A program made the position numbers and the translations under genes. Positions 36,378 through 49,101 of a stretch of DNA of 64,000 nt are shown here, one piece after another. The notes below the pieces were generated by a model. The model was given only the letters and a program-made list of their open reading frames with translations. It made no database searches and was not told where the DNA came from. The stretch spans positions 45,442,347 to 45,506,346 of the forward strand of contig NW_024037069.1 in the NCBI RefSeq assembly GCF_015706575.1, given 5' to 3'. This DNA is from Patiria miniata (Eukaryota; Echinodermata; Asteroidea; Valvatida; Asterinidae). Numbering within the stretch: the first letter of the stretch is position 1; the number at the start of each line of letters is the position of its first letter.

Positions 36378-37574
36378 TCAGTATTCCCCAATAATTTTCT
36401 GGCTTGCCAGCTGATAGGCCTTGTGCCGGTAGGTTCTCCTAATCTCAAGCTCCAACAACGGTGGATCGTCTGCATCAACTTTAATCCCCTTATCCGCTTG
36501 CTGTTTCAACACCATGGCTTCCAAGAGTGGAGGCATGCGGGCGTGGCTCGGAGCCACATGAAAGTCTTCCGGCTTGGGCGTGAACTTGCAGAAGTCCTCT
36601 TCATCGGCCTTGCGGATCAACTCCCATTCTCTCTTCCACCAAGCCCCGACCTCAACTACCAAACCCTCTCTTTTGTATCCTGCAATAAAAATCAATAAGA
36701 AATATTCTGTAATGGTATTTTTAAAATGGCAAATAAAAGCAACAGTTGACAAAACACCAGTTAAAACCATGGTAAAACAAAGTGTGACCCTCTACTTTTT
36801 CGTTTGTTTAAAAAGGATTAAGTGGTGATTTTCAGTGAACAGAACGGCAAATTTCCTTACCTCTGAATGTGAGTTCTCCCCACACTTGTCCTCGATCAAG
36901 TTCCTGCAACAATAAAAAAAAAAAATAACATAGAGGACAACATTTATCGTTAAATCCGGATTAGATGAATTTCAATGTTTCTGTGATGGATGAACAGGAT
37001 GAACATAGAACAAACAAGAAATGTGGTGAACATAATTTAAGTAGGGCCTGCTTAATTTTAATGATAATTAAAATGTTTCCCTGCATGTTATTACAGCTTA
37101 AATGATGTTCAAACTGTTCTGATTTCATAATTATTTATATTTGTGACGCATTTGTGTAAGTTTCCCTAGCCCTTGGCATGCTTGGAAAGTCATGCCAGTG
37201 TAAAAGTTGTGGGGCATCAGAAATAAACTAGATGACAAATACACTTGAAAAGAATTAAATGAAAACAATGAAAGACATTACATGCATAATTGAAAGATGG
37301 GTACCTTAAACTAATTTTCAATTAACATTCCACAAGTTTTAATCGCACCCCCCCCCCCCCCCCCCCCCGGCCCCGGAGGGCCCGACTAAGTTACCGGTCT
37401 GGTGCAGTCGACTTTGACACGGGTTATTTTGACGTAACACGGTTCGCTCTCTGGGTACATCATGGTCCATCTTCGTCGTGTCACGAGCCTCCCGATCCCG
37501 TAGTTTGGCAGCTCCGTGAGGACATTAATCAGACTCTTTCCTGTGAACCACACGTGGGTGTGGAGTCTCTCCAT
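36378..37574 (-). CDS. MRPS34: Mitochondrial small ribosomal subunit protein mS34 (3 coding exons)
   Basis: Exons 37574-37395, 36903-36861 and 36679-36378 join in phase to 525 nt, giving 174 residues plus stop. Family hallmarks are LPNYGIGRLVTRRRW (residues 23-36), SEPCYVKITRVK, DRGQVWGELTFRG (about 62-75) and the C-terminal FTPKPEDF and MPPLLEAMVL blocks. It is an animal-specific component of the mitochondrial 28S subunit. The chosen ATG at 37574 is the first in frame after stops. A 7-codon upstream frame (37619-37599, ATG GCG TCG CCC ATG CGG TAG) lies in the same frame and could dampen translation. Further extension by a TTG at 37583 is not needed. RSL1D1 lies 1.3 kb downstream in the same orientation. 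Confidence 0.93.
37340..37380. repeat. Poly-C run just inside MRPS34 intron 1
   Basis: A run of about 22 C followed by GGCCCCGGAGGGCCC, roughly 15-45 bases downstream of the exon 1 donor on the transcript. On the transcribed minus strand this is a G run with quadruplex potential next to a 5' splice site. Confidence 0.7.
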
Positions 37575-39082
37575 AGTTTTCAATATTTACTGCACTTTCT
37601 ACCGCATGGGCGACGCCATTTTTTTATTGGTAAAAATTAGAGGGCGCTATACCGATAGACCGTAACTTAACTAGCACGAAGGGCCAGGGCGGGACAGAAT
37701 AATTAACTTGGACGAGTTTTATAGTACTTATTGGTAGCGCCTGTGATGTTTCCCTTGCTTTATCATCTCCAAAATGCCCAAATGTAGTAGTAAATCTAGC
37801 AGGCGAGCGTTTCCCTCCAATCAGCAGCGTATCCAGCTTTTGATGGGGGGGGGGGGGGGAGGTGTGCAAAATCAAAAGCCTTCGTGTAATGTGCCTCTTT
37901 GGCTTGGCTTTTCTTTATTTCTCGTTCGTGTCAGACCTCTCTATACCGTTTATGGAAATAGTTACCCCCCAAAATCCAAAAAATCCGCGCGGGGGGGGGG
38001 GGGGGGGGGCAAGTTTCCCCCTTTTAACCCCCCACACACACACACCCATGGATACGCAACTGCCTATACTGAGTAGGCCTATACCAGTTGTTATGGCACA
38101 TCCAGTTTGAAGCTATTAGGGAGGGATTTCAAACTTTATTGACATTTCTCCCCTTCCTCCCCCCCCCCCCCTCCCCCCAAACAAAATCTCCGATATTTAA
38201 CGCGCCTCTATAAATATTTTGCTAAATAATGTGGTGGTTATGGTGGTTGGGGATGGGGGACCGGGGTGATTCGACAAAGAGCAACCAGCCCTATTATGTG
38301 GTCTTCTTGTGAGTACATTGCTTATTATCAGCACGCCCCTCTCCGGTCAGACGAGACGGGCACTTTTATTGCAGTATAATTATTTAACCTAAATCTTTTT
38401 GCAAATTCATAAATTCCATAGAATTGTTGTGAAGTGTTACTGTTTTCTTGAAAAAGTGAAAGTATCATGTTTTGCTGTTTCACCGGTTCTGACGATTACA
38501 TTACATGGAACGCATGTACATTTCCCTGTTCTGGGTGTTCATTTCGGTATTGTCCCCGGAGTCACAGGATGTTGCTAACGTTGCTATTTACTCAACAAAC
38601 CGCTTTCCTTGGTTTCTCGGCATAAAACACTAGTTTTACCCCCAAATAGATTACGTTGATTCGGACAATATGCCACAAACAGGATGTGTGGCCACATTGG
38701 AAGCTTTGGGTTTTATTTAAACCTAACTTCCTTGTGTTATTTGAATTCCAGAATTGACTCCGTGGATGGTACTGGTGCGCCCTACATAGGCTACATAGAC
38801 ACTGAGTGAAGTTTTGATTATTTCAAATCACTGGTAATTCAAGAACAATGTGTCCATTCAAGCAGAGCAACAAGGACCATGCAGACCTATATCATCAGAT
38901 GCAATGGGTCTATTGCTACTAGTAATATTGCTGACATTTCCCTGAAGGGCCATTATAAGTACGTTCGATTTTCGCAACTATAGTATTCATTATACATGTA
39001 CAGTGACGGGTCTTGGGGATTTTGCAACTTCACCCCCCCCCCCCCCCACCTAGTCTATGTAATAGACGTTCGTTGAATGTAA

Positions 39083-39153
39083 TAGACGCTCGTTGAAGAC
39101 GAGCGTCTAGCACACGGCTCGCTCCGTAGAACGGGTGATGCACCCCGTTCAGC
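39083..39153. repeat. Two adjacent hairpins
   Basis: TAGACGCTCG, a 7-base loop, then CGAGCGTCTA (39083-39109) form a perfect 10-bp stem. About 22 bases later GAACGGG, an 8-base loop and CCCGTTC form a second stem. The first arm also belongs to an imperfect 20-bp tandem duplication (AATAGACGTTCGTTGAATGT type). Confidence 0.55.
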
Positions 39154-41704
39154 CGCTGACTAAAGTTATGATACTGTAATGGGACAAAAGATACTTAAAT
39201 GAAATGCTAAAGGTTCTAAATTTATTCTGAAATTGCCTCAGAATGCAGGAGAAAGCAAGCATCGTATAGATTGAAACATTTTCCGGGGCATACTCCCTTG
39301 TTATCACCCTACCCGGTACCCCTCGTTTCCTGAAAGCTAGATCCGCCTCTGATTCACATTTTGATTATAAAAAAACTCACATTATCCCTCGTTATATAAA
39401 TTGGACAGTGGGGCCTATACCGTATAGTGACGAGTTCTGCTCAAAGAACGCGGATGATTTTCGTCAAAATATGCATCCAAACTGACACAAAAATGACGAT
39501 ACCAATAAAATATTCGGAACGTTAACAACATCAAACTGCGTGGAGATTTATAGGATCTCGAACCAGCATTCAAAATACACACGCATTGACAGGGCATGAC
39601 GAAGGCATCATTCGATAGCGCGGCGCTAGGTGATGAATGCTCGTATTAATTATACAAGTGACACTTTGAATGTTGCAGGCATCTATATATAACTCTTGTT
39701 TGTCTGTGAACATTTGTGCAACATTCAGAACCATATATGGCAGTCATTTGCTGACAGAACAGAAACTCCTCAAATTTAGCAGTTTTAGACCACGCCTTTT
39801 TCCGGGATGTGATTGGGTCAACATTTTCTACAGGTTTGCAATAGATATGCGCTTTGATCCATCAAAAAAAAAAGAACTTTTAAATACTTTTTGGTGTTTA
39901 GCTAAATGATACATGAAATCATGTGGGTCACATAAAAAAAATATGTTAGAATAATGTTTATGGGGCCTTCAAAACAATACGTATGATTTTAAAGCCACTT
40001 TCAGTATGCATAGAAAAGATGGCATATACGGGTGTGTTTTTGTTTGAAGACGGGGTTTTATTTTAAACCAAGATAGGACTATTTTGAGCAAATCAATTAT
40101 GCGGTTCTTCGAAACAAATCTACAAATGTATTTATGTGAATATTTAAGCCATGAGACAGAATTTGCAATTACGATAATGACTTGTGCAAGTGATATGATG
40201 ATATACAGGAGAGTAAATCGCTATCCACTTATGTTTTTGACTGACGAACGTCCAGTGCGTTTTAATGGGATCTAAACCGAATACAAAATAGCTGCAGTGT
40301 GTAAGGTCCATTTAATGCATAATTTATTTTGGTTAATCGGTTTGTTATTATGTAAATTTTAATGATCAAATTAATGGAACAGAGAGGGTAGCAGCTGGTG
40401 ATGCTGAATCATCGATTAAAAACAAAGCCCCAGGGGCAATTATCATGAAAACATATGGCATCTGGGGTCTACAGATGCTACACGCCGATAAAAAGCCTGA
40501 GTATTCACAGTATAGATTGTTTTGATAAATTGGCATAATGGTGCTACGTTTTTGCACTGCGGAACATAAAGTTTTTTCAATACTTACAATGACAGCATTT
40601 TCAATTTAATTTCTAGATTCTAATGAGTTAAATTTCCAAATGAAAAGGATGAACATGAACACAAAAACATATACATTTATAAGGACAATTGATTGCATTG
40701 GCCGTTTTTAACTGAACCAAATTAATCTTTGACGCACGCAGTTAGAGGCGCGCAACGAAGTTTTTGGATCCAAAATTCAAAAGTGGCAGATATTTCTTGA
40801 ATCTCCTCCCAATCGGGACCATGGACCCCATGTGGGGGGGGGGGGGGGGGGGGGGGGGACGCACTCTTACAATCCCCCCTTCCAGGGTAGCAGAGAGCAT
40901 ATCTTAAAGACAATAAATCCCACGATATTACCCCACTATTTTGTTTTGTTAGAGCCACTAGTAAAAGCCACATTTAAATTCCAGTCCATGGTGAATCCCT
41001 TTGGATCCCAGCCGGGGTTCTCTGTACGATCTTGTTTATACAACTCGACAATAATATTTACTCCATTTACATCCAAAATATCCTTTTAAGGTGATATGTA
41101 CGATGATTCACTGACTACTATGTGAAACAGTGAGGGAGTTAAACTGACTGAATGCAATAGCCTAGTTTGAGAAAGGAATAATTTGTGATTTTATTTTCTC
41201 CATCCCCTACCTTCCCCGAGGTCTCCAGACAAGATTTTGGGTATTCAGGTTTGCGGAAATATTGATATTAAACATTCGCCTTTCTGGAAGAATTGACAGA
41301 GTTGTCACAATGTTTCTGCGTTGATTGGAGATTGGCAGGTACACAATATATAACTGTCTAGCAAAGTTGCACACTCGAGGACAAGTTTTGTTATATAAAT
41401 TGTCTAGTTTGCAAGTGTCTGTACTTCTCCGTGATACATCAAGAACAAAGACATGTCCCCAGGGAGGGCTCAATGCAAGGGGTTTTGCAATGTTTCCTTG
41501 TTCATTGACAGGAAAGCGGCATATCTGCCGCACCCGGATCACCGTGAGTGCTTAAAACAACAGAGCTTTAAGTTTAAATTTCGTCTATTTTCCAAACCAT
41601 TAGCGATACCAATTAATGGTCTTAATAATAGCTCCAGAAGTTTGATTTGGAAAGAGGTTTACACGAACTAACAGCGAATGGGTGTCATATACAAGTTCCT
41701 TGTG

Positions 41705-41770
41705 AATAATTGGTAGACAGCTGCTGCACGGTTCCGGAGGTCGCAGGTTCAAATGCCGCTCAGGTCAATT
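41705..41770 (+). repeat. tRNA-like SINE head or tRNA pseudogene
   Basis: TTGGTAGACAGCTGCTGCAC resembles a D-arm/A box, and GTCGCAGGTTCAAATGCCGC has a B-box-like core. The cloverleaf is incomplete and no acceptor pairing is convincing, so it is probably a SINE head rather than a working tRNA. Confidence 0.45.
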
Positions 41771-42429
41771 CCTTTATTTAACCGAATGAGTTGTTAACGA
41801 GATTTCGACGGATTTCATTTATGTCTTGCCTCAATGTACTTAACGCCGATTTAGAAGTTGATTTTACTGCGTGTGATCACTATTTCAAGCCTCAGTCTAG
41901 TGAGGTTCACCAAAGAGCAAGGAACCACCTCCAACTTTCAAAACTAAAATGTCTTAGTCATAGTTGAACGTGCGTCAACAAGCCACAACTGAAAATGCAA
42001 CGGCGGGAGATTTCATTATTTGCGGTGGGGGCCTAATAAGCTTCAGATGTTCTATTTATAAATCCACGAGTACATCCCCAGTGTCTTTCCCCCTAACGGA
42101 AATAAAATTGTAGCTAAGTTTAGATGATTTTCCTCATTTACGTCATGCGTTTCACGAGAAGAGGATGCAAGGTGTTTCGGGAATATGCGCTAGCATTTTT
42201 TTAACAACAATATATTTCAATGCAATTGTTCATATTTCTGGACATAACTATTTACCTATTGGCGTGACTAGGGTTAACATTTTTGGGGGCACCTATAAGT
42301 TGCATTATTTTCACTGAAGGCAAGTGATAATATCTGTATTCAATGTCTGTGTTCGTACCCCCATGCGCCCCACCCCCTCGTAGCTATGGAACTGATTTAA
42401 CCCTTTTTTGTTTTGCCTCGAAAAGTAAA

Positions 42430-42610
42430 ACCAGACAAAAATCTTATTGTCCAAGGGGTAAGACGTGTGCATGACAAAGCAGGAAGTCGTGGGATCGAGT
42501 CCCACCAGAGGGATTTCTCTCTCTCTAATTTTCACTCGGGGGTAACACATTTTTAGTTGAGTATACAGTGTTAATACATCGATGACGGGCAAAACCTCAT
42601 ATTATTTTAC
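42430..42610 (+). repeat. tRNA-derived SINE (family 3), diverged copy
   Basis: A tRNA-like head (GGGGTAAGACGTGTGCATGA ... GTCGTGGGATCGAGTCCCAC) is followed by TTTTCACTCGGGGGTAACAC, GAGTATACAGTGTTAATAC and GACGGGCAAAACCT. The same order of blocks occurs on the minus strand at 58641-58961, identifying a family. Its ends and target duplication are not clear. Confidence 0.7.
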
Positions 42611-43049
42611 ATCATCCCGACGTAAATTCCATTAATTTATGAATAATTCTCCAGTGCCATTATGGTTAGGATGAATCACATTTTCAGATGCTTAACCTCA
42701 CGGGTGTCCAAGGAATAAACATGTAATGACGTCACAATGACGTATATTTGTATCCTTCACAGCTGTGTGTAAAGTCCATCACGCAGAGTTGTAATTTATA
42801 ACATGCGAAGAATTTGGCTTTATTTCTAATCTCTTGAAGTTTCTTTTACATTTACTTCAAGGCGGCAGAAATTTTTTTCTCCCGAGAGCAGAGAGCGTGT
42901 ATTAATTGGCGGAGTTGTGTGATTCAACGGATAAGAGTTTCTTTGCAGTCGACAGGAAGTCACATGACCGTCGGTGAGAAAGATAGCACATGAAGACATT
43001 ATTATAGCTGATTATATTATATAACGTGGAGCACTTTGACATTTACCCC

Positions 43050-43530
43050 GACTTTCCACATCAGTGTTGCCAAACTTCTTTGTTGACAAACTTCAAACTC
43101 ATTCAGTGAAATACTGGTGCTTTCACCTTATTAATGCTTGCTATTTAAACTCTGTGAACTATTTCGGTTTTCATGAAATATAATCCGAAATTCAACAACG
43201 GTGGCGTCCGGAAATTGGGCACAGATCGGCTGAGTGTTACCCAACGTGGCGCACTTGAAAATTTCAAATCGACATTTAAGAATTTATGTAAAGTTGAAAA
43301 ATTCTGATAAACAATTATTATCTCTACCTACATACCCGACTAGAAGTTTGTCAGAAAATTATTTTCTATTTTTTGGGGACATCTTCAAAGTTGCACTGTG
43401 CACTTCGAAAAAAAATCTCGGAAAATCAAGCCGAAATAACAGTTTCTTGCAACTTTGTAACGGATAGATAAACTCGTGATTTATGAACGGGAATTTTAAA
43501 ACTTGAAAAAAAAAATCACTTCCCTGTGAA
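43050..43530. repeat. Diverged dispersed repeat related to 960-1260
   Basis: Ordered short blocks are shared with 960-1260: a CCCGACTTTCC start, GTTGACAAACTTCAAACTCATT, GCACTGTGCACTTC and GGATAGATAAACTC. No open frame or terminal structure is seen. Confidence 0.45.
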
Positions 43531-46500
43531 ATTTCGGTTAAAACTTTTGCTCATATAGCTAGGCGCTACAGGCGAAAAATCAAAGTGCGCCATGTTAGGG
43601 GCCGCGCCACGTTAGGGTACATCAACAATATGTAGGCTAGGCTATTCAAAGAAATCACATGGGTAAAACGAAAACTGGTGACTGCACTTTTCTTTTGTAC
43701 TACACAATTCCATTCCATGCCTAAATTAAAACCAATCGTCTGGAACAAATATGGCTTTTTGTGACACATGAGAAATTTGCTGAAATCAAACAAGTTCGAC
43801 CAGAGTTCGACGGTGCATTGACGTGTTACCAGCGCATGCAGTGGGGGATCCATTTACGTCATTTAAAAAAAAAGAGAGAAAAAAAAAGAGGCAACCTCCA
43901 AAAAGGAATCGGGTGGGGACTCTAAACTTTTTTTTTCTTTATTTGGCCTAATGGTGCCTGAATTGAATGACCTATACGCCTCAGGAACGCGCGAGGGGCT
44001 CGGAGTCAAGTCTCTAGTGTCGGAAATGAATATTTGTAGCATTTTAATAGGCATCCGTATGCATCGCTATGGATTTTAACATAATTAATATGCATCATTA
44101 CCAGTTGTAAACAACTAATCAATAGGATTGGATGAGTCTTTTAAGAGATAACTTAGTATTCTATTGCACGGCTTGTACATGTATATATATATATAGGCCT
44201 ACCGGATATGTAAAATGATTCGTCATGGCACACGGCGACCTGACATTTCCGCAAAATATGAATTCATTGATTATTGCGAAAAACAGGATTGTTTCATAAC
44301 ATCATGTTTGGAGCCAAATCCTACTATATTTCTCTTTTAAATTTCATGCAATTCCATCGTATCCGTGCAACGCCCCTGCAGTCCATTATAAGTTTGCCAT
44401 GGGAAATAGGTCTACTGCGCCATTAGGCGTAAATATACTCTCCGAACACTGTTGGGAGTGTCCTTTCAAACAACACGCCATTCGCTGGCGTTAATAACTG
44501 GTAGTGCTCCATTGTTCTTTCCCGAGGTAATTTGTAGACTTGAAGCTTCAAGCAGAAATACTTTAGGCATATGTACAATGTTTTTTCATGCACAGCACTG
44601 TGAATTGCGTCGCGTTTCAACTTAAAAAAACCCACCGAACCTGGTGGAACTCGAATAGAGACTGAGAGAGAAAAATACAAAAGTTTGATTCGAGTAATGT
44701 AAAGGTCAATCGTCGTATTTGTAACGTTCAGTTGCAGGGATTGCCAGCTGCTTTTGCAATTGACGGTAATTGCTCCAGATTGAAGGGAGTTCGCAATCAC
44801 TCAGACAATTTCGGGCAGCAGACGAGTGCATGGTATACCCACAGAGAAAATTGGCTAAATCAAATTTAAAAGCAAATTTGTTTTGCAAGAACTTTTTACT
44901 TCAAGGAGTTATAAAAAAAAATACATACAAATCCACTAAAGCAGGTCATTTAAACGGCACAACTCATAAAGAAGAGAAAAGTGGTGGCAGCAATTTTTTC
45001 TTCACGAATACGTAACTACGATTACGAAATTATGGACCTTTCTTAATGTTTACAGACATTGAGCAGGACTTCGTTAGAGCAGCAAAAGGCCTTTACTCCA
45101 AAAAGTCCTAAACAGAGTGTTTTTTGCATTGACTGAAAATATACCAAAACATAAAAAATACGGCTAAAATGTAGGCTGCACTTTCGCCTGATTCCCCCTT
45201 CCATCAAGACGAAGGGTTCCCCGTTAGCCCCGCCCCCAGTGTGGCACTCAATCAATGCCAATGACCGCTGAAAGAAACCCGAGGTTCAAGTTGTTTATAA
45301 TGATGCGTTGAAGACACTATAACGCTGCAGGGAACAAGGTCGATAAGACGTGTGACGCCAGTGTAAGTGGATCTATAAACGGAAACCAAGGTCTCGGATT
45401 TCAATGTGCTGTAAGGCAAAAATATTGCTATTTATATAAGCACATTTTATGTGAGAAGGTTAAGAGCAGTTGAGGTATATTACTTGATTAAAAGGGAGTA
45501 ATAGGCACAATTTGCTATGCGAAATGCATTTATGTGCATGGAATGGAAAGATTATCCATTCATTGCACTGGAGGACAGCCATGGTGTTACCATAGTGAAT
45601 GCCCATTATGACTGATGGAGATTGTGTTCTTAAGTAAGCGACATTACTGCAATTCGAACAAACGTCATACGTGCAATTTCTCAAGAACGCAATGCACTTT
45701 TCGATCACCTTGAATTTTTTTCAGCTTGTGCGCATGCATTGGATCGGGCTGAGTTTGGTTAACCCGTCAGCTGCATGTACCGCACTCTATTGCAAGTGTG
45801 ATAATATAATAATCATTGAACTATATAGCCCCATAGTCTGCACAGAAACCTTTTCAAATCTATTGTGAACCGATACCATGGCAATCGCATTGTAGTGTGA
45901 ACAACGGAAGAGTTTTTACCTTGAACTTAATTCAACCAGAGAGAACATAAGCCCTGGGAAAACTCATATAGATCTGACTGTTTTTGTAACAAAAATCCAT
46001 GAAAAAAAAACCCACTGAGAAATCAGTATCTGAACCCTGGTAGGAATTTTATTGCCTATAAGACTCCTTTCAACCACATCACATTTTTATACATCAAAAT
46101 TGACACATCTGTGTGACAGAAACAATTTTTAAAAGAAAAGATACACACATAATCAGCACCAAATTTCCATTAGGCTTACAATCAAAAATTGATTCAATGT
46201 TTTTTTTTGCACAAAATGTGAACAAAAGAAATGTAATTTCGTGATTTTTGATTCATGAAATGTGCACGGCAATCATCACACACACTCTGAAAAATAATAA
46301 TGTCAACTTTTTGGCCTTGTTTAAAAATTGTCATACAGCTTTGTAAGTTTGTTGTCACAATATTCTGCTTGGAATTTGCATTTTACCCCAATCTCTTTTT
46401 TATTTAGAAATAAACCAGAATTTGTATGAATTCTGTACAAAACATGAGTAAAAACATGTATTTCAAATAGCTTTACTTCTGGGTTAGATTCATCAAAAAA

Positions 46501-49101
46501 TTGGCCAAACATTTTCATCAATGAAAATTAATTTAATTCATGGCAAACAAATTATTAAGTTAAAGCAAAAGTGCATGTATTTCTTGATTTGATTTCCAGC
46601 TAATTATAGGAAACTGATTCCATGCAAGTTCCAAGTCAAATACTGCTGAACAACTCCATACCAAAATAAAATCGAGACATTGTCTTTCAACTGTCATCCC
46701 ATCGACAGAGGGGTCTTCAAAATCTTAGAGAAAAACAAAATGTGTTCATGGTCACCAGTCACACATAATTTATACCCTGTATATGAAGACCAGTGCCGCA
46801 TGCGGTTTAGTGACCACAAAACAGTGTGCACCAAACCACAGTGCTTATTTTCTTAGTAGTAAACACAAATCGGGAATCTCAAGCCAGTTTTTCCCCTCCA
46901 CCCAAACAAAACAAAGATGGCGGTTGTGGGCTTTTTGTTTGTCCAAATATGGCGGCTGTCGTGTCAGTTTGACAGCTGCACTTTTGCCGGAGGCAAACGG
47001 TGTGGTTTACGGTAGCTGTGGATGTGAACCGAGATAAACCGGGCAGACAGACTGACCTGAAATTGGCATAAATTGCCCAGGCAAACTGACATGAATTTTT
47101 GATAAACACATCTTTGGGGGAATATAATGCAATCCAAGGATTTTCTACAAGAACTGCGTTATGTTGTCTTTTATATTTTTTTCGTAGCATAAGCAATATA
47201 CATGAACTTGACAATGGTTTCGACAATGCTCTGAATTTTCACATGCTTCCATGATGCTTTTGATGTTTTATGGCTTTTGCATCAATTGGGCGTTTTGGTG
47301 TTTTTTTTTTTAAAACTCAGTCAAAGCAACCTGAGGAAACAAGTGCTCAATTGTGACATTCTGGAAAAAACCCTAGGACTTTGGGGTCATTTGTTGATAA
47401 AATCCCAACATCACAATTCTTTTTTGAAAACAATACATTATTTGAAGATTCAGGATTACCAATTCCAGTAAATGACTGTTCTGTAAACATGCTAAAATTC
47501 CGGTGATTTTGTTTCTTTTAACAATTTCCGCTTGTTAATCAAGGAAATACATCCATATTCGTTTCTTTGAATGTTCTTAACATGATAAGCATGTATATTT
47601 AGTCTCTGAACCAGTAGCAGGGAACAATCAACAAACTAATTCATTTAAACCCTTCAGTTTTGAAAATTAAAAACTGTTCATGTTCCCATACATTGTGTTC
47701 TACATGCACAAAATCAGAAGTTAAGCTCTAAAACGGAATATTTATGAGCTTTAACAGTCCCTTTTATATGTAAAACCCTGGAAGATACACAAATACATTC
47801 ACAAGGGGTCCAAAGAGGTGTTTGTATGCCCCCTATATACAGGGCTACAAGCACCCACCATGGGTTTGTATTCATATTTAAATTATCTATATAGGCACTT
47901 GTAAAGAACATAATCGGCTCCCACAGTGCGCTTGCCCTCAAGTGGACAAAAACACACAATGTTGCATTGAAATTTTGAAAGGGTCAGGGCACCACACTAC
48001 TGACTCTTCATGACATAGTGCGGTTACCCGGAAATTAAGAAAACAAGGTGCTTTGAGAAAAAAGCTATGCTGATGACATAAGGCACTTCAACAGACAGAC
48101 CTAAACAAATTTGAAACAAAAGGTTTTTTTATGAATTTTAGAAATGGATCAAACTTAATTTTGTAATTGTCAACAATAAGTGAAGAACTTCTTTTCAGAT
48201 GCAGTCAAATACCACGGTAAATTCCATTTACAATAAAGTGGCATTAAGGAAAGAAATAATGTAAATAAGAATAATTGTTGCTTGGATTTAAGTGGCACCA
48301 ATTAATTCTGAGTGAAATCAACTAAAATTTCAATGCATTACAGAGAAATGCAGGATTTCTTCAATAAAAACAACAGCATAAAAATTTCAAACCATAAAAA
48401 TAATATTTAATGAATATATCCTTGATCATTTATCACATGTATTTACGTCAGATCAAAGAATATAAAGGAAATCTGCGATAAGGATCTGATAAAACTGCCG
48501 ACTGTTATCAATACTTACTGATGTTCAGCCAATATTAAAGGTCAAAATGAGTAGTAACCAAAAGTAAATATTATGGACTACTTATTAATATTACAATTTT
48601 GAGTGATAGCAAGGCGACATCGAGTGTGAACATAATTATTAATGAAATCCTTTGAGTTTTAGTTGGGAATTTTGTTATTTGGTTATCCATCAAACAAATA
48701 CTTCTAATTTTATGATTTTTTGAAAATTTACTTGTGACTTAAAAGTTGGATTTCCTAACATGCATGACTTTATGTGTGGTAATTAAAGCGTTGGGTGCCC
48801 AACCAAGTCACAAAACGATTTTCCTAGGATTGCATTGTAAAATTAGCATCTTTGACTTGAGTGGCCACAGCATCACACACAAGGTTGTATTGATTAATGT
48901 ACATGTGATGGATCATAAGTCATCACAACTCATCCAGTTGCAAGTCAGCTCACAAGCTATTCAAATAATAGTGATAAAGGCATTCCTTTTTCTGCTGTTT
49001 ATCCTACTTGTGATCCCTCACATGTCTCAACTACATCGCGGGCTGTCATCATAAATGGCAGAGATAATCTTGAGGTAAAAAGGTTGCTCCCAAAGCCGGT
49101 G

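Larger units (their letters stand above)
37620..49101. other. Gene-poor 11.5-kb intergenic region
   Basis: No recognisable coding exon on either strand. It holds poly-G or poly-C runs at about 37845, 37990, 38161, 39031 and 40834; two tRNA-like SINE heads (41705-41765, 42440-42515); paired hairpins at 39083-39153; and a diverged dispersed repeat at 43050-43530. Open frames of about 110-125 codons (41207-41542 and 44423-44800, both minus) show no recognised motif and lack clear exon features. A regulatory role or lncRNA cannot be excluded. Confidence 0.5.

Noticed and set aside
37575..37583. TTG codon at 37583 as the MRPS34 start
   Set aside because: An ATG lies three codons downstream in the same exon and matches family N-termini of similar length. 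A non-ATG start is not needed.
41207..41542. 111-codon minus-strand ORF as a gene
   Set aside because: No recognised motif, no convincing splice context, and length within the range expected by chance in an 11-kb region.
44423..44800. 125-codon minus-strand ORF as a gene
   Set aside because: Composition resembles translated non-coding DNA; no domain, no supporting features.
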